Assembly (NCBI GenBank): GCA_005887925.1
Contig: VBLP01000176.1
Coordinates: 1-50,443, forward strand
Source of the DNA: Deltaproteobacteria bacterium
GTDB taxonomy: Bacteria; Myxococcota_A; Polyangia; Haliangiales; Haliangiaceae
Direction of reading: 5' to 3'
Length of the DNA stretch: 50,443 nucleotides
Under the pieces are notes generated by a model. It searched no databases. It saw only the letters and a program-made list of their open reading frames with translations, and had not been told where the DNA came from. Shown in pieces: positions 22,639-34,783 of this stretch (positions within the stretch are counted from its first letter, which is position 1; each line of letters begins with the position of its first letter). Position numbers and translations under genes: made by a program.

Positions 22639-23499
22639 GTGACCCGACCCATCATCCCGCCCATTCCCAAGCGCCACGCCGACCCCGAGGGCAAACGCGT
22701 CGTCACCGAGCCGGCGCTGGCCGCCGAGCCCGCACCGGCCGCCGGCCGGCTGCCGCGCGCGACCACCGAGCCGAGCGGCGCAGGATCTCCGGCGCGATCG
22801 CCGGCGGCCGGCCGCCCCGCGCCCGCCGGGCCGCCGCTCGCCGATCCGGGACGCCGCAAGCGACCGTCCCGCCTGCCCTACGCGCGCCACGAGCTGGTCA
22901 ATCGGGTCGGCGAGCGCGCCCACCTGCCGGCCAAGATGCCGCGCGCCACCGGCGACCTCGCCACCGGAACCGCCGGTCGCGCGCCGCTGCCGCGGGCGAG
23001 CCAGCCGCCATCGCCGATGGCCGAGCTCACCAGCGGCCGGGTCCGGGCGCGCGGGACTCCCGGCAAGGACATCGCACCCGGCGAGCAGGTCCGCACGCTG
23101 ATCTACGCGCCCGAGGCGGTCCGCGCGGCGTGGGTCGAGAACGAGCTGTCCCACGCGCCGATCACGATCCAGATCGGCCGCAGCGTGTCCGCCGTCGTCG
23201 CGGCGCTGGTCAAGGACCCGCCGCCGCGGCCCGAGGTCCTGGTCGTCGACTTCGAGGCGCTGTCGACCAGGGAGCTCGCCGAGCTCCACGCGATCCGCCA
23301 GGAGGGCTGGCCCGGCCGGCTGATCGGCCTGGGCAACATCGCCATCGAGGTGCGCGCCTCGCTGCGCATCGACGAGGTGCTCGAGCCGCCGCTGGTCCAC
23401 GACACGCTGCTCGACTGCGTCGCCGGCACCCGCCACTCCGTGGTGACCACGGCGTGCCCGGTGCTCCCGAAGATGGACGAGCCGCGGCGCGACAAGTAG
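22639..23499 (+). CDS. paralogous degenerate receiver-like protein with Pro/Ala-rich N-terminal extension
   Basis: C-terminal RTLIYAPEAVRAAWVENELSHAPITIQIGRSVSAVVAALVKDPPPRPEVLVVDFEALSTRELAELHAIRQEGWPGRLIGLGN aligns by eye to the preceding ORF. Confidence 0.6.
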   Translation: MTRPIIPPIPKRHADPEGKRVVTEPALAAEPAPAAGRLPRATTEPSGAGSPARSPAAGRPAPAGPPLADPGRRKRPSRLPYARHELVNRVGERAHLPAKMPRATGDLATGTAGRAPLPRASQPPSPMAELTSGRVRARGTPGKDIAPGEQVRTLIYAPEAVRAAWVENELSHAPITIQIGRSVSAVVAALVKDPPPRPEVLVVDFEALSTRELAELHAIRQEGWPGRLIGLGNIAIEVRASLRIDEVLEPPLVHDTLLDCVAGTRHSVVTTACPVLPKMDEPRRDK

Positions 23500-24976
23500 C
23501 TACTTGAAGACCAGGACGAGGAGCACGGCCAGCACCGCCAGGCCGATCGCGATCAGCGCGAGGAGGCGGCCGCGGCCGCGCTTCATCTCGCCGATCAGCG
23601 CGTCCTCGGACACCGCGCCGCTGTGGCTGCCCGACTCGCGCAGCGCCATCGTCGCCATCGTCGAGCCGGTGCGCAGGCTGTACTTGTGCTTGTCGGTGCG
23701 CGACAGCGAGCCGTCGTCCTTGTAGCGCTCGTCGATCGGCAGCTGGTCGGCCTTGTCGGAGGTGACCTTGCCGGTGCGGGCGTGCTCGTCGGCTGCCTGC
23801 TGCGCCGCCTGGGCGTCGAGCTCGCCCTTCTTGAACCACATGGTCTCGCGGAACTTGCCCTTGGGGTCGTCGGTCTCGGCCCGCTTGCTCTGCGGCACGC
23901 CGAGGATCGGCGCCGGGAGCACCGGCGGCGCCACCACGGGAGCCGCGGCCGCGGGAGCCGCGGCGGCCTCGGCCACCGCCGGCTGCGGGGGTGACGCCCA
24001 GGGCGAGTGCTCGCCGGCCGCGGCCGTCGCGGCCGAAGCCGGCGCGGTCATCCCGCCGGGAGACACGCCGACGCCGACGATCGTGCCGACGGCCGCCCCG
24101 TCGGGCTGGGTCGCGACCACGTCGGCCCGCAGCTTGCCGGCGCGGCCGAGCGGCTGGGTCGACCGGACATCGGTCTCGCCGCGCGCGACCCGGCCGACCT
24201 CGTCGATGAACTGGCGCACGGTCAGGAACCGCCTGGTCGGGCTGCGGTCGAGCGCGCGCAGGATCACCGCCTCGACCGGCCCCGGGCCCGGTGAGCACGA
24301 AGTAGTACAGCGCGCCGAGGCTGTACAGGTTCGAGCGCTGATCGACCGGCTTGCCGTCGTGCTGCTCGGGGGCGACGAACTCCGCCACGCCCGGGACCTT
24401 GTCGCTGGTCGGCACCGGCAGCGAGAAGTTGATCAGCTTGACGTCGTTGCCCGAGAACAGGATGTTCTTGGGCGCGAGGTCGCGATGGACCACGCCGACC
24501 TGCGCGGCCTCGATCAGCGCCTCGCCGATCACCGTGATCAGCTGCGCGGCCGCCGACAGCGGCATCGGCCCGCGCACCGCGACCGCCTGCGCGAGGGTCT
24601 GCGCGCCGTCGAGCAGCTCGAGCGCGACCCAGCTGTCGTCGCCGCGCTTGCCCGAGGCGAGCACCCGTGCGACCCCCTCGCTCTGCACGCGCTCGAGCTG
24701 CTTGAGCTCGCGCTCGAGGCGCTGCGCCAGCCCGGGCAGCGCGATCACCGCCGGCGCGATGATCTTGACCGCGGCCGGCTGGCCGCTGGCCTTGTCGGTC
24801 GCGCGGTGCACCGCGCCGGTCCGGCTGCCACCCAGCCGGTCGCCGAGGTCGAACTTGGCGGCGAGGCCATCGGCCGCCACGGATTGCGTCTCGAGGGGGA
24901 CGAGCCGGGCAGCATCGACCGGACAGAAGTTTGCGTCGTCGGTGAACTGCTTCTGACATTTCAGGCAAAGCTTCAT
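23500..24976 (-). CDS. zinc-ribbon Ser/Thr kinase-like protein (probable pseudokinase) with C-terminal TM, frame change near 24270-24295
   Basis: MKLCLKCQKQFTDDANFCPVD; AAVKIIAP; HRDLAPKNILFSGNDVKLINFSLP (DFG replaced by NFS); FVAPEQHDGKPVDQRSNLYSLGALYYFVLTG; other frame MILRALDRSPTRRFLTVRQF...LLALIAIGLAVLAVLLVLVFK. Confidence 0.85.
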
Positions 24977-25182
24977 GCCTCGTTCCCTCTAATCATGCGA
25001 ATCGTAAGGACATCTGGCCGGGAAAGCAAACAGGGGCACCGGGGCCGCTCGTCGACGTGCTCTGTATAGCGAGTCACACCGACCCGAGCCAGCAACATCG
25101 CGGGCCCAAGGGCACCGAGCCCGGCGATTGACAATACGAGCGTGGAGGGGCTAAGAACCCCGGTCCACTCCGAGGAATCGCC

Positions 25183-25341
25183 ATGGCTTCCCGCACCGCC
25201 GCGTCCAGTGTCAAGCGCAAGAACAAGCACCAGAAGGCCGGCCGCCGGCGCAAGAACCGGCTGGCGCGCAAGTCGACCCAGTCCGTCGTCGAGCTGTTCG
25301 CCGCGCTCGGCGACCCCGGCCAGCCGGCGCCGCGGAAGTGA
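25183..25341 (+). CDS. small highly basic protein (52 aa)
   Basis: MASRTAASSVKRKNKHQKAGRRRKNRLARKSTQSVVELFAALGDPGQPAPRK; below the ORF-track size cutoff. Confidence 0.6.
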   Translation: MASRTAASSVKRKNKHQKAGRRRKNRLARKSTQSVVELFAALGDPGQPAPRK

Positions 25342-25373
25342 CGGCCGGCAGCTGACCCGGCTCGGTTGTCAGC

Positions 25374-27539
<2,166 letters not shown>

Positions 27540-27712
27540 CGTGTGCGTCGACCCGAGGACAGGGTACCACGCGGCGCGGCAGTCGCTAAACCGGCCAACC
27601 GGCGAGGCGGGTTATACCGGCGCTAGAACCGGCGAGATGGCTGACGCATCGCTCGACGACAATCGTCAACAATCATCGACAATCGGACGGCATCACTCTC
27701 AGATCATTCAGA

Positions 27713-28432
27713 TCACTCGATCTGGCGCTGGCTCGATCCGCCGCCGGCGGTGTCGGAGGCGACAGCGTCGCGGAACCGCCAGGTGAACTCGAAGACCTCG
27801 CTCGGCCGCTTGACCACCAGCCGCAGCTTGCGGACGTCGGGGCGCATGAGGTCGCGCTGATAGAACACGAAGTCGGCCTTTCCGCGAAACACCGAGAGCG
27901 TTCCGAAGGTCTGACGGTGCTTCCAGCCGTCGTCGAGGACGCCGATCGTGGTGATGCACTGGCCGGTGCCGTCGCGACCGGCGGCGCTGCACACCGAGGT
28001 GCGCTGCTCGCGGTCCCAGAACTCGCTGATCAGGCGGGTCTGCGCGTGCTCGACCGCCTCGGGCGCCCAGGCGTGGCCCTGGTCATCCTCGAGGTGGACA
28101 TCCCAGCTGGTCAGGTCGGCCCACTCCTCCCACTTGTGATCGATCTGGACGTGGAAGCGCAGCCGATCGCGCGAGACCATCGTGAAGCTCGCCTGGTTGA
28201 TCAGGGGATAGCGGTGGTTGATCGCGGTGGTGGCGCGCTGGCCGGGATCCGGATCGTACGGCTTCTCGAGCTCCATGTCCCCGGTGACGATCGTGACCTT
28301 CTCCGAGCTACGCAGCGTCTCGCCCGGCATGGCCATCGGATTGGGCTGCACGGCTTCGGCATGAAAGGTTCGCGCACAGCCGAGCGTTGCGACCGCGAGG
28401 GCGGCGAGGATCCCGGCGTTTACGACTCGCAT
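27713..28432 (-). CDS. putative lipoprotein
   Basis: MRVVNAGILAALAVATLGCARTFHAEAVQ lipobox. Confidence 0.7.
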   Translation of the reverse strand: MRVVNAGILAALAVATLGCARTFHAEAVQPNPMAMPGETLRSSEKVTIVTGDMELEKPYDPDPGQRATTAINHRYPLINQASFTMVSRDRLRFHVQIDHKWEEWADLTSWDVHLEDDQGHAWAPEAVEHAQTRLISEFWDREQRTSVCSAAGRDGTGQCITTIGVLDDGWKHRQTFGTLSVFRGKADFVFYQRDLMRPDVRKLRLVVKRPSEVFEFTWRFRDAVASDTAGGGSSQRQIE

Positions 28433-28528
28433 GGCCGGGATCGTGGCGCAACGCCTCGCGCCCGTCAATCGGGCTTATCTCGCAGCCGACCGCGCCCTGC
28501 GACAGCGCCGCGGATCGCCCCGGTCGCG

Positions 28529-29239
28529 TCAGCGCCGGCCAACGAGGCGCCGGGCGTGCGCGTCTGCGCCAGATGTACGATTGCACTCCACCAGGCGCGC
28601 CAGCTCTCCGAGCCGGTACGCCACATCGGGCCGATCGGTGGTCCCGTAGCGCCGCGTGAGGTAGATCGCGCGGAGCACCGCGTAGGCGCGATCGAGGTCG
28701 TCGTTGACGATCAGGTGCTGGTACTCGTCGTAGTGGGCGAGCTCCTCGATCGCCTTGCGCAGCCGGCGATCGATGACCTCGGGCGCGTCGGTCGCGCGGT
28801 TCTGCAGCCGCGACGCGAGGGCGTCGAGACCGGGCGGCAGGATGAACACCTTGAGCGCATCGGCCGGCCAGCGCTCGGCGAGCGTCGCGCCGCCCTGCCA
28901 GTCGACGTCGAAGATCACGTCGCCGTCCCGCGCGAGCGCGGTCTCGACCGGCGCGCGCGCCGTGCCGTAGCGGTTGCCGAACACGAACGCGTGCTCGGCG
29001 AACTCGCCGCGCTCCACCATCGCCTCGAACACCTCGGGCGTGACGAAGTGATAGTCGCGGCCAGGGGCCTCGCCGGGGCGCTGCGGCCGGGTGGTGTACG
29101 ACACCGAGAACGCGAGCTGGGGCGAGAACTCGGCGAGCAGCCGCCGGGTCAGCGTGGTCTTGCCCGCGCCCGACGGCGACGACACGATCAGCAGGATGCC
29201 CCGCCGGCCCGGCCCGTCGTCCCCGCGCGGCGCTGTCAC
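28529..29239 (-). CDS. gmk: guanylate kinase
   Basis: GILLIVSSPSGAGKTTLTRRLL, SVSYTTRPQRPGE, GRDYHFVT, DVIFDVDWQG. Confidence 0.96.
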   Translation of the reverse strand: MTAPRGDDGPGRRGILLIVSSPSGAGKTTLTRRLLAEFSPQLAFSVSYTTRPQRPGEAPGRDYHFVTPEVFEAMVERGEFAEHAFVFGNRYGTARAPVETALARDGDVIFDVDWQGGATLAERWPADALKVFILPPGLDALASRLQNRATDAPEVIDRRLRKAIEELAHYDEYQHLIVNDDLDRAYAVLRAIYLTRRYGTTDRPDVAYRLGELARLVECNRTSGADAHARRLVGRR

Positions 29240-29266
29240 GGCGGCTCCTGAGCGATACGGCGCTGC

Positions 29267-30124
29267 TCAGCGGTCCAGGACTTTCTCGAGCATCGCCTTG
29301 GCATCGACGACCGCGGCGGTGAGCTCTGCCAGCGCGGACTTGCTGCCGATCGTGTTGAGCTCGCGGCCGATCTCCTGGACCAGGAAGTCGAGCCGGCGGC
29401 CGACCGCGCCCGCGGCGTCGAGGAGGCCGCGCGCCTGGTCGAGGTGGCTGACCAGCCGGACCAGCTCCTCGGTGACGTCGGCGCGATCGGCGAGCAGCGC
29501 GACCTCCTGGGCGAGCCGGTTCGGATCGATCCCCGCGTCGATGCCGGCGTCCTCGGACAGCCGCCGGACCCGCTCGAGCTGGCGGCGCGCGACGTGCTGC
29601 GGCACGGCCGCGGCGAACAGCGCGATGTGCGCGCGGATCGCGACCAGCTCGTCGAGCCGCAGCCGCAGCTCGGCGGCCAGCGCCGCGCCCTCGGCGGTGC
29701 GCATCGCGTCGAGCTGGACCAGCGCGGCGTCGACCGCGTCGAGCGCGACCGCGGCGCCCGCGTCGTCGAGCGGATCGCCGGCGATCACCACGCCGGGCTG
29801 GGCGAGCACGAGCGCGAGATCGGGGCCGGGGATCGCCAGGCGCGCCGCGAGATCGGCGAGCACGCGGTGGACGCGCGCCGCCGCCTGGGTGTCGATCCGC
29901 ATCCCGCCGGGCGTGCCGCCGGCGAGGTGCACCGAGATCGTCACCGCGCCGCGCTCGACCGCGCTGCGAACCCGCGCGGCGATCGCGTCCTCGACCGCGG
30001 CCGGGATCGGCCCGCCGCGCAGCTTGAGATCGAGGAAGCGATGGTTGACCGTCCGGACGTCGACGGTGGCGCGGACCTCGCCGCGCTCGACGACGCCACG
30101 CCCGTATCCCGTCATGCTGCGCAT
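29267..30124 (-). CDS. YicC family protein
   Basis: MTGYGRGVVERGEVRATVDVRTVNHRFLDLKLRGG...; C-terminal RRLDFLVQEIGRELNTIGSKSALAELTAAVVDAKAMLEKVLDR. Confidence 0.94.
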   Translation of the reverse strand: MRSMTGYGRGVVERGEVRATVDVRTVNHRFLDLKLRGGPIPAAVEDAIAARVRSAVERGAVTISVHLAGGTPGGMRIDTQAAARVHRVLADLAARLAIPGPDLALVLAQPGVVIAGDPLDDAGAAVALDAVDAALVQLDAMRTAEGAALAAELRLRLDELVAIRAHIALFAAAVPQHVARRQLERVRRLSEDAGIDAGIDPNRLAQEVALLADRADVTEELVRLVSHLDQARGLLDAAGAVGRRLDFLVQEIGRELNTIGSKSALAELTAAVVDAKAMLEKVLDR

Positions 30125-30139
30125 GGCGGTGGTGATATC

Positions 30140-32927
30140 ATGGCCGCGCCATTGTCCCGGTCCGCAGGGTGCAACTCGAGAACCATCGCCGTCGGCGACC
30201 ATCGCGCATGGGCGGTGATCGCGCTGATCGCGGGCGCCGCGGCGTGCCGCGAGCCGGCGCGGCCGACGGCGATCCGGTTCCTCCACACCTTCGGCAAGGA
30301 GGAGACCGAGCTGTTCAACGCGGTCATGGCCGAGCGCCAGATCGTGGTCGACTCGTCGCTGGTGCCGTTCGCGCGCGGCCGTCAGGTGATCGGCGAGATC
30401 CTGCGCGCCCGCACCGACTGCCCGGACCTGATCCGGATCGACGCGACCTGGCTGCCCGAGCTGGTCGCCGGCGGCCTGCTCGTCGCACCGCCGCCCGCGC
30501 TCACCGCGCACGACTGGACGCCGGAGGCCGCCGCGCTCGCCCAGCTGCGCGGCGCGTGGTGGGCGGTGCCGCACTCGGTCGACGGCCTGCTCGTGGTCCG
30601 CGAGGCCGGCACGCCGGCGCCGGCGTCGCCCGGCCTGGCCGACCTCGTCGCCGCCGCGCGCGCCCAGCACACCGCGGCGCGGCCCTACCCGCTCAGCATC
30701 CGGGTCGACGGCTACTGGTTCGTGCCGTGGCTGCGCGACGAGGGCGGTGAGCTGGCGCCCGGCGGGATCGCCGGCGACGTCGCGGTCCGCGCGATGACCC
30801 GGTTCGCCGCGCTGTTCGGCGACGTCGTGCGGCCGCCGCCACCGTCGGGGCTCGAGCAGGACGACGAGGGCCGGCGCTGGGCCAACCACGAGGACGCGTA
30901 CTGGATCACCGGGCCGTGGCAGTTCTACCAGATCGGCAACCGCGCGCAGATCGCGGTCAGCGCGCTCGCGCACGCGCCGCGCGGCGGCCAGCTGCTGGTG
31001 GTGCCGGCATGCGCGCGGCACGCCGAGGACGGCTGGCGGCTCGCCGACGAGCTGACCTCGCTGCCGGTCGAGACCCGGTTCGCGGCGAAGTTCGCCACGG
31101 TGCCGACCCGGATCGCCGCGCTGGCCACCGCCCCGGCGCTGCTGCGCGCCGCCGGTGATGCGCTGCGCGCCGCCGCGATGCTGCCGACCGTGATCGTCGG
31201 CGGGCTGGCGATCATGCGGGCGCGCGACGCCGTGGTCCGCGAGGTCAGCCGCGGCGGCCTCGCGCACATCCGCGCGCTCGGCGCGCTGCTCGACGGCAAG
31301 CTGCAGGACGCGTGGCGCACCGTCGAGCTCGGCGCCACGTCGTGGGCCGATGCGCCCCGCGAGCGGCGCGACACCGAGCTCCTGCTGCGCCGGCTGCGCC
31401 GCGACGTCCCGATCATCCGCGCGCTGTCGATCCTCGATCCGGCCGGCGCGCTCGAGTTCGGCGATCCGGTGCCCGCCAGGCTCGACATCGGCTCGCACAG
31501 CTTCGGCGGCTACGTCGGCGACGTCGAGCAGCTCGGCGGCAGCCCGGTGGCCTACCTGGTCGTCCAGGCGCGCGGCCGGACCGGCGAGCTGATCGGCGTG
31601 TTCGTGGCCGGCCTCGACCTCGGCTTCGTCCGCGAGCTGCTCATGGGCGGCGCGCTCGACGATCGCGACGACCGCGTCATCGTCGTCGACGGCACCGGCG
31701 TGCCGCTCGCTCGCCGGGATCGACCCCGCGGTCGATCGCGCGCTGGGCTCGACCGTCGAGGGCACGCTGACCGCCAACGGCTGGGTCAGCGCGTACCGCA
31801 ACCTGTCGAGCTACCAGTCGCAGCGCGGCGTGCGCTGGGCGATCCTGCACCAGCAGCGCGAGTCGCGGGCCTACGCGCTCGCCCGCGAGACCACGCGCGA
31901 CACCCTGATCATCGGCGGCGCCGCGCTCGCCATCGCGCTCGTCCTCGGCGGATTCTTCGCCACGCGGCTGACCCGACCGCTCGCGCAGCTCGCGCGCCAC
32001 GCCGACGCGATCGCCGCCGGCTCGACCGACGATCCCCCGCCGGTGCGCGGCCCGGGCGAGATCGGCCTGCTCGGCGAGCGGATCGACGAGATGGCGCGCC
32101 GCATCGCCGAGCGCGCCGAGCTCCAGACCGCGCTCGCCCGCGGCGACCGCCTGGCCTCGGTCGGCGTGATGTCGGCCCAGGTCGCGCACGAGATCAACAA
32201 CCCGCTGACCACCGTGCTCGGCTACGCGATGCTGCTCCAGGAGGGCAAGCCGCCCGGCCACCCCGATCGCGAGCCGCTCCAGCTGATCGCGAGCGAGGCC
32301 GAGCGCATGAAGTCGATCGTCAGCGGCCTGCTCGAGTACGCCCGCGCGCACAAGTCCGCGCGCGGCGCCGCAGCGCCGCCCGGCGCGGCCGCGGCCAGCT
32401 GCAACCCCGCCGCGGTGATGCGCCACGTCGGCGCGCTGCTCGAGCCCCAGCTGCGGCGGACGCGGACCACGCTCGCGATCGACGTCACCGCGACCGCGCC
32501 GGTCGCGATCGAGGCCCACGCGCTCCAGCAGGTCCTGGTCAACCTCGGCCAGAACGCGGCGCAGGCGATGGCCGAGGCCAACATCGAGGGCACCCTCGCG
32601 ATCGCGGCGCGGCCCGCACCAGGCGGCGTCGCCACGCTGATCACGGTCACCGACGAGGGCCCCGGCGTGCCACCCGCCGACCGCACGCGCATCTTCGATC
32701 CGTTCTTCACCACCAAGGCCGCCGGCGTCGGCACCGGCCTGGGCCTCGCGGTGTGCAAGCACCTGGTCACCACCGCGGGCGGCTCGATCGAGGTCGGCGA
32801 CGGCCCCGGCGGCCGCGGCGCCGAGTTCCGCGTCGTGATCCCCAACGCCCCCAGCGCGCCCGACGCGCCCAACGCGCCCAACGCGCCCAACGCGCCTAAC
32901 GCGCCTAACGCGCCCAGCATGCGATGA
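30140..32927 (+). CDS. solute-binding-protein-like / histidine kinase fusion, frame change near 31700-31715
   Basis: N-terminal SBP-like (AIRFLHTFGKEETELFNAVMAE...QVIGEILRARTDCPDLIRIDATWLPEL); C-terminal HAMP + HisKA (LASVGVMSAQVAHEINNPLTTVLGYA) + HATPase (DEGPGVPPADRTRIFDPFFTTKAAGVGTGLGLAVCK). Confidence 0.82.
32838..32922 (+). repeat. 9-bp tandem repeat (AAC GCG CCC)n at the kinase C-terminus
   Basis: Encodes NAPSAPDAPNAPNAPNAPNAPNAPSMR. Confidence 0.85.
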
Positions 32928-32931
32928 CGCG

Positions 32932-33570
32932 TCAGCGGAACGCGAGCAGGACCTGGTACCGGGTGCTCGCGCGCGCGGCCTGGAACAGCCCGGTCCAGGC
33001 CATGCGCTCGCGCCAGAACGGATCGGTCGCCGCGGCGACCTGCGCCTCGATGCGCCGCAGCTCCTCGCGCGCGAGGTCCTCGGCCACGGTGATCTGCAGC
33101 GCCGGCGCGAGCGCGGCGAGCTCGCGCAGCAGCCGCACGCTCGAGCCGAGCATGCCGCCGGCCAGGCCGCTCTCGCGATCGAAGATCACGTCCGCGAAGT
33201 CGACCGGGACGTAGAACCCCTCGCTGTCGGAGTGCACCAGCAGGTGGAAGTCGAACAGCGACGCCGCGCGCTCGATCGCGCGATCGCGCTCGGGATGTTC
33301 CTCGGGCCCGAGCGGCGGCGGGGGCTGGCCGTCGACCTTGCAGCGCGCGGCGAACCGGCGCAGACAGTGCAGGTAGGCGTACGGGAAGCTGCCGAACCGC
33401 GGCCGTTCCGCATCGGGCACGACCGGGGCCTCGGGCTCCTCGAACGGCGGCAAGCCATGCGCGGCCAGCAGGCGCTGGATGATCGCGACCTGGCGCTTCA
33501 GCCACGCGGTCCCGTCGGGATCGCGCCGCGTCAGCTCTGCCAGGACACCGACTCCGAGCGACAACCCCAT
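32932..33570 (-). CDS. hypothetical protein
   Basis: 212-aa ORF in coding-like frame, low-complexity absent. Confidence 0.6.
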   Translation of the reverse strand: MGLSLGVGVLAELTRRDPDGTAWLKRQVAIIQRLLAAHGLPPFEEPEAPVVPDAERPRFGSFPYAYLHCLRRFAARCKVDGQPPPPLGPEEHPERDRAIERAASLFDFHLLVHSDSEGFYVPVDFADVIFDRESGLAGGMLGSSVRLLRELAALAPALQITVAEDLAREELRRIEAQVAAATDPFWRERMAWTGLFQAARASTRYQVLLAFR

Positions 33571-33627
33571 GCCGGCAAGCTGCCACGCGGCACCGGAGGC
33601 GACAAGCGACCCACGCGACGAGCGAAC

Positions 33628-34365
33628 CTATGGCAGCGGTTTCCAGCTCGGGCCCTTCTTGGTGATCGCGCCGAGCTTGAACAGGGCGAACACACCGGTC
33701 GGCTCTAACTGAGACATCACCTCCGACTGCTTGGCCTGCAGCGCCGCCATTGGCTGATTCGCGAGGTCGGGGAGCAGATCGATGCGCAGCGCACCCCACG
33801 GCGTGGTTGCGATCTGGACGCCGGTGGCCGCGAGCTTGTCGCGGCCGATCAAGCCCACGATGTGCGGGCCGAGCCAGGTCCGCGCGCCCAGCAGCATCGG
33901 GCCAAACTTCTGCAGGTCCTTGGGTGGCGTATCACCACCCTGATTGTACAGCGGCGTCGCGTCGGGAAACGTCAGGTGCGCCGTGCCGTAGTCGAGGTCG
34001 AGTACCGCCGCAAGACGATCGGCGAGCGCGAAGACCGGCGCCACCTGCGCCGGCGCCACGTCGGCAAACATCAGCTTGAAGTACGCCGGCAAGCCCGTTG
34101 CGCACGACCAGAAGTACCCCGTGTACTTGGGCGCCTTCTTGCGGGTGACCCCGCACGGCCGGAACGTGCCGCCCAGCTGCCGGCGCGCGGCGACGATCGC
34201 GGCCAGGAACGCGTCCCTGCGGTACTCGTCGCGGGCGTGCTCATCGGCACTCGCGTGCGTCGGCGTGAAGTCGGGCTCGAACGCGTCGAGCAGCGCACCG
34301 TTCACGGCGGCGCTGTCGAGCGGCTTCATCGTCATCAGGTTGAACCGCGCTCCGGCCATCCGCAC
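33628..34365 (-). CDS. hypothetical protein, immunity candidate downstream of toxin
   Basis: Complete ORF, co-directional with the toxin; ATG options at 34365 and downstream. Confidence 0.6.
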   Translation of the reverse strand: MRMAGARFNLMTMKPLDSAAVNGALLDAFEPDFTPTHASADEHARDEYRRDAFLAAIVAARRQLGGTFRPCGVTRKKAPKYTGYFWSCATGLPAYFKLMFADVAPAQVAPVFALADRLAAVLDLDYGTAHLTFPDATPLYNQGGDTPPKDLQKFGPMLLGARTWLGPHIVGLIGRDKLAATGVQIATTPWGALRIDLLPDLANQPMAALQAKQSEVMSQLEPTGVFALFKLGAITKKGPSWKPLP

Positions 34366-34383
34366 TCGTGCTCGCGAAGGCCT

Positions 34384-34761
34384 TTATGTGGTTGCCAGAA
34401 AAGGCTGTGCCAGCTGATCCTCTGTGACTTGCGCGGTCAATCGGACATCCGCAGAAAACCCTTCATCGTAGAACACGAGCGCCTGCTGCGACGGAACGAC
34501 GCTGCGATACCAGCGCGCGACGACGACCACGGCACGGAGATCGCCGTCCAGATGCACGGTCTGGCCATCCTTGGCGAGAGTGCCTTCGATCCGCGCCGGC
34601 AAACCGCTTTCGATCGTCCAGCGCAGCGCGTGAATGCCCGACGGATCGGAGATGCGCTCGACGTGCGCTGCCGGCCAGGCTGTGCAAAGTGACCGAGCGA
34701 GCGTGTCAGCATCGAACGTCCAGGTAGTCGCTTCGGGGGGGGAGATGAAGTAGCTGCTCAT
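34384..34761 (-). CDS. small hypothetical protein, immediate-downstream immunity candidate
   Basis: 125-aa ORF starting 22 bp after the toxin stop, same strand. Confidence 0.65.
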   Translation of the reverse strand: MSSYFISPPEATTWTFDADTLARSLCTAWPAAHVERISDPSGIHALRWTIESGLPARIEGTLAKDGQTVHLDGDLRAVVVVARWYRSVVPSQQALVFYDEGFSADVRLTAQVTEDQLAQPFLATT

Positions 34762-34783
34762 GGGGCCGTCTACTCGTTCCTAC

